Under the pieces are notes generated by a model. That model was not told the origin of the DNA and searched no databases. It saw only the letters and a program-made list of their open reading frames with translations. A stretch of DNA of 64,000 bases from CAZYFH01 sp965249175 (GTDB lineage Bacteria; Acidobacteriota; Vicinamibacteria; Vicinamibacterales; UBA8438). Below, piece by piece: positions 25,962 through 36,637 of the stretch; position 1 is the stretch's first letter, and each line of letters starts with the position of its first letter. The position numbers were made by a program, and so were the translations under genes. The DNA is taken from assembly GCA_965249175.1 (NCBI GenBank), contig OZ252227.1:372001-436000 (forward strand), given 5' to 3'.

Positions 25962-26124
25962 TTAACCCCAGAACTCACTTGCGTTGTCACGTATGGCGCC
26001 GGGCTGGGCGGCGAGGGCAAGGCGCGACGACGGAGTTTGGCGGGCCCAAATGACCGAGGAGCAACCCCGCCCTCGTCGTTCAGAACAAGCCAGACTTGGC
26101 AACGCAAGTGAGTTCTGGGGTTAA
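25962..26124. repeat. Family B palindromic repeat element
   Basis: A 163-bp element with 25-bp perfect terminal inverted repeats (25962-25986 and 26100-26124), starting TTAACCCCAGAACTCACTTG and ending GTTCTGGGGTTAA. It has no sequence in common with family A but nearly the same length and repeat size. Its right end is 3 bp from the tilS ATG, so it supplies the tilS leader, including a GGGG stretch that could act as ribosome binding site. No transposase inside. A similar arm (GTGAACTCTGGGGTTA) occurs alone at 38902. Confidence 0.8.
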
Positions 26125-26127
26125 GCC

Positions 26128-27533
26128 ATGCGCTCCCTGTCGGACCGTGTCCTCGGCGCCATCGACCGGGACGCTCTGGTGCCACCAGGCGGCCGCCTGC
26201 TCGTCGCGCTCTCCGGCGGGGCCGACTCGATGGCCCTCGCCGCAATCCTCGTGGAGGCCGCCAACAACGGCCCGCTCGCCGTGGCCGGTCTCGTTCACAT
26301 CAACCACCAACTCCGGGGGGCCGCCTCGGACGGTGACGAACAATTCTGTCGCGATGTGGCGCAAGCGCTTCGCGTGCCGATCACCGTCGAACGCGCCGCG
26401 GTGGCGGTGCTGGCGCGCATCGACCGCGTCTCGATCGAAGATGCCGGGCATCGCGCCCGATACGCCATCTTCGACCGCGTCGTGACGGCGCAGGGCGCCG
26501 ACGCAATCGCCACGGGCCATACGCGCGACGACGTGGCCGAAACCGTGTTGCTCCGGCTCGTGCGCGGCGCCGGGCCAGGGGGCCTGTCCGGCATCCGTCC
26601 GCGAGCGGGCCGGGTGGTACGGCCGTTGCTCGACGTATCGCGCCGGGAGCTGCGGGACTACCTGTCGGCGCGGGGACTGTCGTTTCGCGAGGACGAGACG
26701 AATCGCGACGTCCGCATCACGCGCAACCGCGTCCGCCACCGGCTGCTGCCGTTGCTCGCGGAGGAATTCTCACCCGCGATTGTCGACGTGCTGGCCCGCG
26801 ACGCGGCCATCGCCCGCGCCGATGCGGAGTGGATCGACGCTGTGGCGAACGAAGCCGCCGCCGAGATCGTCACCTACGATGAGGGCCGAGTCCGAATCGA
26901 GGCGGACCGGCTCCGCGCGCAGCCGACCGCATTGGCGCGGCGCATTGCGAAGCTGGCGCTCGAACGGGCATCGGGTCGCGGGGTCGGGTTCGATCGCGTC
27001 GAGCGGCTGCTTGGCCTGGCCGCGACGCCGTCAACGCCGGTGACCGAGGCGGATTTCCCTCGGTGTCGCGTGGAGCGCCGAGGTACGCAGCTGGTGCTGC
27101 GACGGCCGCAGCCACGGCGGCGCAGCGCCGCGGCGACAGGGTTCGAATACCGGCTCAACGTGCCCGGCGAGATTGCGGTCGTGGAGGCGGGGCTCGCGGT
27201 GTCGGCCGAGCGTGCGCCGATGCCTGCCCGCCTGCGCGCACGTGGCCGCACGGTGGCGGTCGCCGGCGCCGCCCTCACGCCGCCGCTCACGGTTCGGAGC
27301 TGGCGCCCGGGCGATTCGTTTCGACCGCTCGGACTGGGCGGCCGCAAGAAGCTCCAGGACCTCTTTGTGGATCGCAAGATCGAGCAGGCGAAGCGCGGGT
27401 CCATCCCAATTGTTGCCGACGCTCAGGGCCGCATCGTGTGGGTGGTCGGACAGGCTGTGGCGGATGAGGTGCGGGTCACCGACCCCACGGCAGGCGTGCT
27501 AATCTTGAAGGCGAGGGAACTGGGAGGCCTCGA

Positions 27534-27537
<4 letters not shown>
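26128..27537 (+). CDS. tilS: tRNA(Ile)-lysidine synthase TilS
   Basis: TilS (469 aa) adds lysine to the wobble C of CAT-anticodon isoleucine tRNA so that it reads AUA. The PP-loop ATP motif is SGGADSMAL beginning at S29, followed by GLVHINHQLRG, ATGHTRDDVAETVLLRLVRG and the tRNA-binding region NRDVRITRNRVRHRLLP. The C-terminal domain ends in WRPGDSFRPLGLGGRKKLQD and FVDRKIEQAKR. The stop overlaps the ftsH GTG. The upstream region is a family B repeat. Confidence 0.93.
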
Positions 27538-29449
<1,912 letters not shown>

Positions 29450-29609
29450 GGCGCGTCGCCCCGGGCTGGCCGGCTCCCATATTCCAGTTGCCGTCGTGAC
29501 CCAGCGACGGCGTTGGCTCAAGCTTGCGGCTCAGGGTTCATGGCGCCCTGGACCTTGGACTCGAGGCCCTAGCAGCTAGGCCCTAGAACCGGGTATCAAG
29601 CCCAGCCCC

Positions 29610-30491
29610 ATGATTGCCGCACGTCGCCACTACACCCTCTCGCTACCGGATGGTCGAACGCTCGTCCTGGGTGAGCGCACGTTGCTGATGGGCATCGTCA
29701 ACGTGACGCCTGACTCCTTCGCCGACGGCGGCAGGTGTCTCGATCCCGAACGGGCGCTAGACGCGGCGCTCGCGCTCGAGGCGGCCGGCGCCGATCTGCT
29801 GGACGTGGGAGGGGAGTCGACGCGACCCGGCGCTCACCCACTGCCGGCGGTGGAAGAATGCAAGCGGGTGCTGCCAGTGCTGGAGCGTTTCGCCGGACGC
29901 GTCCGTGTGCCCGTGTCGATTGATACCTACAAGGCCGAGGTGGCGCGTCGGGCGCTGGCTGCCGGCGCGTCGGTGATCAACGACGTGTCGTCGCTGCGCT
30001 ATGATCCGGCCATCGGACATGTGGCGGCGGCGACCGGGGCGCCGCTCGTGGTCATGCACAACCGTGGGCGCTCCAAAGACATGTACCGGGAAGCGCGCTA
30101 CGATGATGTCGGCGCGTCCGTAAGCCGGGAGCTGGCGTCGGTGCTGGACGCGGCGGCGGCGGCCGGTGTCTTGAGGACGCAGATTATCGTCGACCCCGGG
30201 CTCGGGTTCGCCAAACGCGCCGATCAGTCGTTGCGGGCCCTGGCGGATCTCCGCGCGCTCGAGACACTCGATCGGCCCGTGCTCGTGGGACCGTCGCGGA
30301 AGTCGTTCCTCACCAGCGCGCTCGGCGAACGGTCGCCGTCAGACCGCGAGTGGGGGACGGCCGCCGCGGTCACGGCCGCGGTACTGCTCGGGGCGCACAT
30401 CGTGCGTGTGCACGCTGTCGCCCCGCACCTCGACGTCGTGCGGGTTGCCGACGCTATACGCACGCAGGCGTCGGCTGAGGTCCCCGCGTAA
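29610..30491 (+). CDS. folP: Dihydropteroate synthase
   Basis: DHPS (293 aa) joins p-aminobenzoate to dihydropterin pyrophosphate in folate synthesis. Conserved motifs: GIVNVTPDSFADGG, DVGGESTRPGAHP, VPVSIDTYKAEVA, IINDVSS-like VINDVSSLRYD, PLVVMHNRG, IIVDPGLGFAKRADQ, LVGPSRKSFL and a final RVHAV. The 160 bp between ftsH and this gene hold only a direct GGCCCTAG repeat near 29563 and 29578; no clear promoter. Confidence 0.95.
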   Translation: MIAARRHYTLSLPDGRTLVLGERTLLMGIVNVTPDSFADGGRCLDPERALDAALALEAAGADLLDVGGESTRPGAHPLPAVEECKRVLPVLERFAGRVRVPVSIDTYKAEVARRALAAGASVINDVSSLRYDPAIGHVAAATGAPLVVMHNRGRSKDMYREARYDDVGASVSRELASVLDAAAAAGVLRTQIIVDPGLGFAKRADQSLRALADLRALETLDRPVLVGPSRKSFLTSALGERSPSDREWGTAAAVTAAVLLGAHIVRVHAVAPHLDVVRVADAIRTQASAEVPA

Positions 30492-30531
30492 AGCGGCCGC
30501 GTCGCGCCGCGCGCGGAGACGTGCGCAACCG

Positions 30532-31353
30532 ATGGTCGATTATCTCACCGGCCTGCTTGGCAGCGTGCGCCTCGGGTGGCGTGATGCTCTCGACATCGCG
30601 GTCGTCGCGTTCCTCATCTACGAGTTCCTGAAACTCATTCGACAGACGCGCGCCGTGCAGATCGCGCTTGGCGGCGCGATCGTCGTGGGTCTGTACTATG
30701 CATCCGAGTTCGCAACCCTGCGGACGGTGAACTGGATCGTCCGTGACATGTTTGGCTATATCGTGTTTGCCGCCGTCGTGCTGTTTCAGGCCGACATCCG
30801 TCGCGCACTCTCGAACCTCGGTCGCGGTCCGTTTTTCCGGTATCTCGCCCGCTCGACCACGACCGATGAGACGATTGAGGAGGTGGTCACTGCGGCCAAT
30901 ATGCTCGCCAGCCGGCGCGTCGGCGCCATTGTGGCGATCGAGCGGGAGATCGGTTTGCGCAACGTGATCGAAAGCGGCATTCCGGTCGACTCGGCGGTCA
31001 GCTACGACTTGCTGGTGAGCGTCTTCCAGACCGAGTCGCCCCTCCACGATGGTGCCGTAATCCTCCAGGAGAACCGGATCGCGGCCGCCGCCTGTTTCTT
31101 GCCGCTGACGGTCAACCCACGCTTGACGACGGAGCTCGGCACGCGGCATCGGGCCGCGATCGGCTTGACGGAGGAGTCGGATGCCGTGGCACTCGTCGTC
31201 TCCGAAGAGACGGGCACGGTGTCGCTCGCGCTGGACGGACAGCTCGAGCGTGACCTGGACGGCGAGCAACTGCGGTCGCGGCTCGAGTCGCTGATGAAAC
31301 CTACCGAGCGGCGCCGTCTGGGTCGCCGGCCGCGGCCGGCGTACGAGTCCTGA
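30532..31353 (+). CDS. cdaA: Diadenylate cyclase CdaA
   Basis: Membrane c-di-AMP synthase (273 aa) that condenses two ATP. Three N-terminal membrane segments (about residues 17-35, 42-58 and 62-82) precede the DAC domain. The catalytic DGA motif is in SPLHDGAVILQ and the RHR motif in GTRHRAAIG. The ATG at 30532 is chosen because the protein begins with the first membrane helix shortly after. Followed with 1-base overlap by the CdaR/YbbR gene and then glmM, the conserved cdaA-cdaR-glmM set known from Firmicutes. Confidence 0.93.
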   Translation: MVDYLTGLLGSVRLGWRDALDIAVVAFLIYEFLKLIRQTRAVQIALGGAIVVGLYYASEFATLRTVNWIVRDMFGYIVFAAVVLFQADIRRALSNLGRGPFFRYLARSTTTDETIEEVVTAANMLASRRVGAIVAIEREIGLRNVIESGIPVDSAVSYDLLVSVFQTESPLHDGAVILQENRIAAAACFLPLTVNPRLTTELGTRHRAAIGLTEESDAVALVVSEETGTVSLALDGQLERDLDGEQLRSRLESLMKPTERRRLGRRPRPAYES

Positions 31354-32270
31354 TGGCCCGTCGCGTGTTGCGTGATGCCCGCCTGAAGCTGCTGGCGGTC
31401 GGACTCGCCGTCGTGCTCTGGCTGAGCGTGGCTGGAGAGCCGGTCGTCGAGCGTGGGCTCGAAGTGCCGTTGGGGTTCGAGAACGTCCCCGAGGACCTCG
31501 AGATCGCGGGCACCCCGCCGGACACGGTCCGCGTCCGGGTCAGCGGCGCGTCGAGCATCGTGAGCCGCCTGGAGCCGGGTGACGTCGTCGCCGTGTTGGA
31601 CCTCGCCGGCGAGGACGCCGGTCGCGGCCGACTCTTCGACATGTTCGCGGGGCGAGTGCGCGCGCCCTTCGGGGTAGACATCATCCAGGTCGTGCCGGCG
31701 ACCATCACCGTGTCGCTGGAACGCGCGGGCGTGCCACGCACGGTTCCCATCGTTCCGGACATCGAGGGCCAGCCGGCCGCGGGGTACGTGGTCGGCCGCA
31801 TCTCGACGGCGCCGGCGACCGTGGACGTGGTCGGCTCCGACACCCGTCTCGCCGAGCTCGTCGAGGCGCTCACCGCGCCGGTCTCGGTGGCCGGAGCAAT
31901 CGCCCGGGTGCAGGCCATCGTCACGGTCGGGGTAGCCGACCCGACGCTGCGACCGGCCACACCGAGCTCCGCCGAAGTGACTGTCGAGATCGTGACGGCG
32001 CCCGTTGAGGTCACGCTGCAGGAAGTGCCGGTCGCGATGCGGGGCGCCGAGCGCCGGGTGGACGGGCGCGCAGAGCCCCAACAGGTCACGGTGAGCGTCA
32101 GCGGCCCGCGCGAGACCATCGAGGGGCTGGACCGCTCCGCGGTCGAGGCCTACGTCGATCTTGTTGGGCTTGCCCCGGGGCAGTACAATCTACCGGTTAC
32201 GGTCGAGTCGCAGCAGGACATCGGCGTCACGCACATCGAACCGCCGTCCGTGCGCATCGACGTTCGGTAG
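31353..32270 (+). CDS. cdaR: YbbR-domain protein (CdaR-like)
   Basis: Protein of 305 aa with one N-terminal membrane helix (LKLLAVGLAVVLWLSVAG) and several YbbR repeats (VPLGFENVPEDLEIAGTPPD, VPRTVPIVPDIEGQPAAGYV, VTLQEVPVAMRGAERRV) outside the cytoplasm. In Firmicutes CdaR binds and modulates the diadenylate cyclase CdaA. Its ATG overlaps the cdaA stop (TGATG), so the pair is probably made together; the same partnership here is inferred. Confidence 0.85.
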   Translation: MARRVLRDARLKLLAVGLAVVLWLSVAGEPVVERGLEVPLGFENVPEDLEIAGTPPDTVRVRVSGASSIVSRLEPGDVVAVLDLAGEDAGRGRLFDMFAGRVRAPFGVDIIQVVPATITVSLERAGVPRTVPIVPDIEGQPAAGYVVGRISTAPATVDVVGSDTRLAELVEALTAPVSVAGAIARVQAIVTVGVADPTLRPATPSSAEVTVEIVTAPVEVTLQEVPVAMRGAERRVDGRAEPQQVTVSVSGPRETIEGLDRSAVEAYVDLVGLAPGQYNLPVTVESQQDIGVTHIEPPSVRIDVR

Positions 32271-32299
32271 ACCCAGGCCCCCGCGCCCCCCGGATCCTC

Positions 32300-33629
32300 A
32301 TGTCGACTGCCTTATTCGGTACGGACGGCGTGCGAGGAACGCCCGGCAGCTATCCGCTCGACGCGACGACCATCGCGCGGCTTGGCGCAGCGCTCGCGCG
32401 CGAAATCGGAGATGCGCCCCGGGTGCTGATCGGGCGGGATACGCGAGCGTCGGGGGACTGGATCGAGCGACAGGTCGCAGCGGGTGTGACCGCCGCAGGT
32501 GGCTTGCCGGTCACGGTCGGTGTGATGCCGACCCCGGGCGTGGCGTATCTTAACGTCGCGCGGCTTCCACGCGGGGGTTGTCGTGTCGGCGTCGCACAAC
32601 CCGGCGGCCGACAATGGCGTCAAGGTCCTGACGGCGACCGGTGAAAAGGCGTCGCGAATCGTGGAATCACGCCTCGCGTCCCGGGTCGCTGCCGACACGT
32701 GGGAGCCGCCAGTGGATGCGCCATCGCCGGCGCGCCAGGCGGAGGCAGCCGACGCGTACGTCAAGCATTTGACTGACGTTGTCGCCGGCGTGTCGTCGTT
32801 CGCCGCCTGCCCCATTGCCATCGATTGCGCGAACGGCGCAACCAGCGCCGTGGCCCCGCGCGTCCTGCGGACCTTGGGCGTGCCCTTCGTCGAGCTGTGC
32901 ACTCAGCCTGACGGTCGAAATATCAACACGGACTGCGGGTCGACGCATCCGGACGCGCTGCAGCGCGCCGTGGTCGAGCACGGCTGTCGTCTCGGGTTCG
33001 CCTTCGATGGCGACGGCGATCGGGTCATCATGGTCGATCACCGAGGCGCGATAGTTGATGGCGACGGAGTGCTCTACGTCTGTGCCCGCCACCGCCTGGC
33101 GACGCAGCGACTCACCGGCGATGCCATCGTGGCGACCGTCATGAGTAACATCGGGCTCGAGCTCGCATTGGAGAAGTCCGGCATCGCCGTGCACCGGTGT
33201 CCGGTCGGGGATTGGCATGTAGGTGAAGAGATGCAGCGCCGCGGGGTGTGCCTTGGGGGCGAGCAATCGGGCCACGTGATTTTCTCCGAGCGGCTGCCCA
33301 CGGGCGATGGCATGGCCACGGCGCTCGAAGTGCTCCGGATTGTCGTGGAGACAGGCCGCGATCTGGCCGAGTTGACCGTCGGGCTCGAGGTGATGCCCCA
33401 GGTGCTCGTCAATGTGCAGGTTGCCGAGCAACGGGAGCTCGATGGTGTCCCCGCTGTGCGCGACGTCATCCGCGAGGCCGAGGAGCGTCTCGGTGATCGC
33501 GGTCGCGTCCTGGTACGCTACTCGGGTACCGAGCCGCTGCTGCGGATCATGATCGAAGGTCCGGAGCCGGGAATCGTCCAGGAGCTGGCGAGGTCGATCG
33601 AGGCGCTCGCACGCGAGCACCTGAGCTAG
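32300..33629 (+). CDS. glmM: Phosphoglucosamine mutase GlmM, interrupted by an apparent two-base deletion
   Basis: Makes glucosamine-1-phosphate for peptidoglycan and lipid A precursors. The first frame starts MSTALFGTDGVRGTPGSYPLD and runs to PTPGVAYLNVAR. The protein then continues in another frame as GFHAGVVVSASHNPAADNG, which contains the phosphoserine loop. The shift is at about 32556-32562, where GTCGCGCGGC would be in frame with one more CG. Downstream features are intact: FAFDGDGDR metal loop, GGEQSGHVIF, and RYSGTEPLLRIMIEG. Follows cdaR by 29 bp. Likely sequence error. Confidence 0.9.
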
Positions 33630-33647
33630 ACAGGAGCAGGGGGTCAC

Positions 33648-34358
33648 ATGCGGCTCGGTGTCAACATCGATCATGTCGCGACGATTCGGCAGGCGCGGAA
33701 AGCCCGTGAGCCCGAGCCAATCGCCGCGGCGATGCTCGCCGAGCTCGCCGGAGCTGAGGGGATCACCGTGCATCTCCGGGGCGACCGGCGTCACATCCAG
33801 GAGCGTGATCTCGAGCTGCTGCGCGAGGTCATGTCGACGCGACTCAATGTCGAGATGGCGGCGACCCGCGAGATGGCCGGCATTGCCGCGAGAATCAAGC
33901 CGGATCAGGTGACGCTCGTGCCCGAGCGGCGCGACGAGCTGACGACCACGGGCGGTCTTGACGTGGTCCGGCACGCGACATCGCTCAAGACGATGGTGGG
34001 CCGGCTGCGTGGCGCCGGAGTGCGGGTCAGCCTCTTCATCGATGCAGACGCGGCTCAGGTGCGAAAGGCGCGGACGGTCGGAGCCCAGGCCATCGAGATC
34101 AATACGGGTCCCTACGCCGACGCGGACCCGGATGAGCACGCGCGGCAGCTCGAGCGAGTGGCGGCCGCGGCGCGGCTCGGTGAGCGGCTGCGGCTCGAGG
34201 TGCTGGCGGGGCATGGGCTGACCTATGTCAACGCGCGGCCGATCTCGGCGATCGAGGAGATCGTCGAGGTCAACATCGGACACAGCATCGTTGCCCGGGC
34301 GGTGCTCGTCGGCTTGGAGCGTGCGGTGAGTGAGATGCGGGCCATCCTCAACCCGTAA
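33648..34358 (+). CDS. pdxJ: Pyridoxine 5'-phosphate synthase PdxJ
   Basis: PdxJ (236 aa) closes the pyridoxine ring from 1-deoxyxylulose 5-phosphate and 3-amino-2-oxopropyl phosphate. Signature blocks: LGVNIDHVATIRQARKAREP, GITVHLRGDRRHIQERDL, NVEMAATREM, QVTLVPERRDELTTTGGLDV, VSLFIDADAAQV, IEINTGPYADA and LAGHGLTYVN. It lies 18 bp after glmM and just before the microcompartment locus. A dxr gene, in the related MEP pathway, begins at 63489. Confidence 0.95.
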   Translation: MRLGVNIDHVATIRQARKAREPEPIAAAMLAELAGAEGITVHLRGDRRHIQERDLELLREVMSTRLNVEMAATREMAGIAARIKPDQVTLVPERRDELTTTGGLDVVRHATSLKTMVGRLRGAGVRVSLFIDADAAQVRKARTVGAQAIEINTGPYADADPDEHARQLERVAAAARLGERLRLEVLAGHGLTYVNARPISAIEEIVEVNIGHSIVARAVLVGLERAVSEMRAILNP

Positions 34359-34363
34359 CTGAA

Positions 34364-34400
34364 CTTAGACAGGGGCTGCGCCCCCGAACCCCGCCGCGGG
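34364..34400 (+). repeat. Family C GC hairpin after pdxJ
   Basis: CTTAGACAGGGGCTGCGCCCC followed by CGAACCCC. The GGGGC-TGC-GCCCC stem-loop would serve as a terminator for pdxJ although no T run follows. Closely related sequences occur at 41108 and 52640, so this is a dispersed repeat. Confidence 0.6.
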
Positions 34401-34421
34401 CGGTAGTATCATCGAGACTCC

Positions 34422-34676
34422 ATGGTCCTCGGGTGGTTGCTCCGTCTCCTGATCGGCGTCCTGCTCGTGCGGGTCGTGTGGGGTTTCGTCGCGGGGCTCA
34501 TCCGCGGGGCGACGGAGCCCAAGCAGCGATCCGGCGGGCGCGCCGTCGCGCTGGTGCGCGACCCGGTGTGCGGGACGTTCCTCGAACCGGCACGCGCCAT
34601 CGAGGCGCGCGTCGGATCCACCATCCACTACTTTTGTTCGGAGAGCTGCCGAGCTCGGTTTCGCCAAACCGCGTGA
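34422..34676 (+). CDS. Small membrane-anchored YHS-domain protein
   Basis: Protein of 84 aa with an N-terminal membrane helix (LGWLLRLLIGVLLVRVVWGF) and a C-terminal YHS-like domain: DPVCGTFLEPARAI, then HYFCSESCRARF. YHS domains carry cysteines that bind metals, often in copper or cadmium handling. Three Cys are visible, in CG and FCSESC. It is 12 bp upstream of the aldolase gene of the microcompartment locus and probably co-transcribed; any role in that system is unknown. Confidence 0.75.
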   Translation: MVLGWLLRLLIGVLLVRVVWGFVAGLIRGATEPKQRSGGRAVALVRDPVCGTFLEPARAIEARVGSTIHYFCSESCRARFRQTA

Positions 34677-34688
34677 GCGCGCGAGCCG

Positions 34689-35570
34689 ATGACCCTGACC
34701 AATGAGGAGCGCTGTCGTGCCGACATCATCGAGATCGGCCGCCGTCTCCACGAGCGAGCCTACGTGGCATCGAACGACGGCAACATCAGCGTGCGCCTCG
34801 GCGACGATCGTCTCCTGACCACGCCGAAGGGCGTCTCGAAGGGCTTCATGACACCCGATATGCTGGTCGTCACCGACCTGGAGGGCCGCAAGCAGGACGG
34901 GGAGCGCGAGCCCTCGTCGGAAATCCAGATGCACGTGGCCGTGTATCGGCATCGTCCCGAAATAGCCGCGGTCGTGCACGCGCATCCACCTGTGGCGACC
35001 GGCTTCGCGGTCGCGGGTATTCCGCTCGATCGTGCGGTGCTGGCTGAGGTCGTGACGACGCTTGGGAGCATTCCGATCGCCGATTACGGCACGCCATCGA
35101 CCCGCGAGCTCGCCGGGGCCGTGGAACAGCACATCAAGACACACGACGGCCTGCTGCTCGCGAACCACGGCGCGCTCACGGTGTCCGGCGATGTGCTCAG
35201 CGCCTACTACAAGATGGAGACACTCGAGCACTTCGCGCGGATCAGCGTGGTGGCGCGGTTGCTCGGTCGGGAGCGGTTGCTATCCAGGGAAGAGGTCATG
35301 CGGCTGCAGGATCTGCGTGGCATGTACGGCATCGCGGCGCCAGCCCCGTTCTGCCCGGACGGCGCCGACGGTCTCGTCACCGATGAGGAGTCGGCGTGTC
35401 AGCCAATCGAGGCGCCGACGGCGCCGGGCGAGCAACTCGTCGCCAGCGTCCCGGCTCCCGCCGCCGCGAAAGCCATCCCGACGCCGACGCTGAGCGAAGA
35501 CGGCGAAATTCGTTTAACATACCGCGAACTTGCGGCCCTCATCGAGGACGCCGTAAATCATCTGCGCTAG
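34689..35570 (+). CDS. Class II aldolase with a C-terminal encapsulation-type peptide (BMC cargo)
   Basis: Class II aldolase/adducin family enzyme of 293 aa, similar to fuculose- or rhamnulose-phosphate aldolase. Motifs seen: SNDGNISVRL, TPKGVSKGFM, EPSSEIQMHVAVYRHRPEI, zinc ligands in VVHAHPPVATGF, LLANHGALTVSG and EHFARI. The core ends near residue 215. An Ala/Pro-rich linker then leads to a short amphipathic helix (RLTYRELAALIEDAVNHL) at the very end, the form of peptide that directs enzymes into bacterial microcompartments. The next genes encode shell proteins. It would cleave a sugar phosphate to an aldehyde kept inside the shell; the substrate is inferred from family. Confidence 0.85.
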   Translation: MTLTNEERCRADIIEIGRRLHERAYVASNDGNISVRLGDDRLLTTPKGVSKGFMTPDMLVVTDLEGRKQDGEREPSSEIQMHVAVYRHRPEIAAVVHAHPPVATGFAVAGIPLDRAVLAEVVTTLGSIPIADYGTPSTRELAGAVEQHIKTHDGLLLANHGALTVSGDVLSAYYKMETLEHFARISVVARLLGRERLLSREEVMRLQDLRGMYGIAAPAPFCPDGADGLVTDEESACQPIEAPTAPGEQLVASVPAPAAAKAIPTPTLSEDGEIRLTYRELAALIEDAVNHLR

Positions 35571-35626
35571 TTGACGGTTCACACGCCACCGGGACTGCCG
35601 GCCTGCAGTGGCTTGGGGGATAGCAC

Positions 35627-35911
35627 ATGGGTGAGGCGCTGGGGATGGTCGAGACCAAGGGGCTCGTCGCGATGATCGAGGCTGCTGACGCAATGGTGAA
35701 GGCGGCAAAGGTGACGCTCGTCGGCTGGGAAAAGATCGGCGCCGGATACGTCACGGCGATCGTGCGCGGCGATGTGGCCGCGGTCAAGGCGGCAACCGAT
35801 GCCGGCGCCGCAGCGGCGCGGCGCGTCGGTGAGTTGGTGTCGGTCCACGTCATCCCACGCCCGCACAGCAATCTCGAGGACTCCCTCCCGATCGGCACGG
35901 CCGGCAAGTAG
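35627..35911 (+). CDS. Bacterial microcompartment hexameric shell protein (BMC-H)
   Basis: Single-domain BMC-H protein of 94 aa, the tile of microcompartment facets. MGEALGMVETKGLVAMIEAADAM followed by VTLVGWEKIGAGYVTAIVRGDVAAVKAATDAG and the VSVHVIPRPHSNLE end is the PduA/EutM/CcmK pattern. The pore loop is KIGAGYV. It is the only BMC-H in the window and there is no tandem BMC-T. It lies between the cargo aldolase and the three pentamer genes. Confidence 0.93.
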   Translation: MGEALGMVETKGLVAMIEAADAMVKAAKVTLVGWEKIGAGYVTAIVRGDVAAVKAATDAGAAAARRVGELVSVHVIPRPHSNLEDSLPIGTAGK

Positions 35912-35914
35912 TCC

Positions 35915-36187
35915 GTGATCCTGGCCAAGGTCGTCGGGACTGTCGTCGCGACGCGCAAGGACGAGCGGTTGGTGGGCCAGAAGCTCCTCCTGGCCCAGCC
36001 GATCGGTCCGGATGGGAAGGCCAAAGGCAACCATCTGGTGGCGGTCGATACCGTTGACGCCGGGAGCGGCGACAAGGTGCTCATCGTCAGCGGCAGCTCC
36101 GCGCGAATGGCCGCCGATTTGAAGGACCTGCCCGTGGATGCCGCCATCGTCGGCATCGTCGACAACGTCGAAGTCACGGAGCGCTAG
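35915..36187 (+). CDS. Microcompartment vertex protein BMC-P 1 (EutN/CcmL family)
   Basis: Pentameric vertex protein of 90 aa. Typical segments: KVVGTVVATRKDERLVGQKLLLAQP, VAVDTVDAGSGDKVLIVSGSSAR and DAAIVGIVDNVEV. Start GTG 35915 is 3 bp after the BMC-H stop. The TAG stop falls in the CTAG that begins the family A repeat, which separates this gene from the second BMC-P. Confidence 0.92.
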   Translation: MILAKVVGTVVATRKDERLVGQKLLLAQPIGPDGKAKGNHLVAVDTVDAGSGDKVLIVSGSSARMAADLKDLPVDAAIVGIVDNVEVTER

Positions 36188-36348
36188 TGTCCTGTCACCG
36201 TAATTCGCAACATAATCCCGGGCGGGGCATCCCGCCTGGCTGCGGTTCGCCTCGGTCACATAGGCCCACTATGCTCCCTCGTTGCCCTTTGCCAGCCGGG
36301 CGCCGCGCGCCAGGACTTATGCAGCGAATTACGGTGACAGGACACTAG
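36184..36348. repeat. Family A palindromic repeat element, copy 2
   Basis: A 165-bp element between the first and second BMC-P genes, with 25-bp perfect inverted ends (36184-36208 and 36324-36348). It differs from copy 1 at positions 13 and 19 of the left arm, and the right arm has the matching changes. It provides the stop of the gene before it and ends 1 bp before the ATG of the next, so the second BMC-P gene depends on the element for its ribosome binding site (AGGA near 36339). Confidence 0.85.
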
Positions 36349-36349
36349 T

Positions 36350-36625
36350 ATGCAGCTCGCGCGCGTGATCGGCACCGTCGTCGCCACCTGCAAGGACTCC
36401 GGTCTGAGTGGGCACACGTTGCTGCTTCTCGCCCCGGTTGCGCCGGACGGTCAGGCGAGCGGTCGCTCTATCGTCGCGGTCGACTCGGTGGGCGCAGGGC
36501 CGGGTGAGGCGGTGTTCTTCGCCCGGGGTCGTGAAGCCTCGTTCCCGTTCCTGCCGGAGCACGTGCCCACCGACGCCAGTGTCATCGGAATCGTCGACCA
36601 CTGGTCTTCCGACGAACCCGCGTAG
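36350..36625 (+). CDS. Microcompartment vertex protein BMC-P 2 (EutN/CcmL family)
   Basis: Second vertex protein, 91 aa: RVIGTVVATCKDSGLSGHTLLLLAP, IVAVDSVGAGPGEAVFFARGREAS and DASVIGIVDHW. It is more divergent than the first in the middle. The ATG immediately follows the family A repeat. Three different BMC-P genes in one locus suggest that the vertices are not all the same. Confidence 0.92.
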   Translation: MQLARVIGTVVATCKDSGLSGHTLLLLAPVAPDGQASGRSIVAVDSVGAGPGEAVFFARGREASFPFLPEHVPTDASVIGIVDHWSSDEPA

Positions 36626-36637
36626 GCGAGGACACAC

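Noticed and set aside
25240..25965. A 241-aa plus-strand frame and a 168-aa minus-strand frame over the same bases.
   Set aside because: Neither shows family motifs; the first is antisense to the DUF1697 5' end and to the small protein at 25387.
29563..29586. GGCCCTAG repeated in the gap between ftsH and folP, at first sight a hairpin.
   Set aside because: The copies are direct, not inverted, so they do not pair; only two copies exist and there is no sign of a CRISPR or tandem array.
32667..34283. A 538-aa minus-strand frame over glmM and pdxJ.
   Set aside because: Antisense to two conserved genes, with no recognisable motif of its own.
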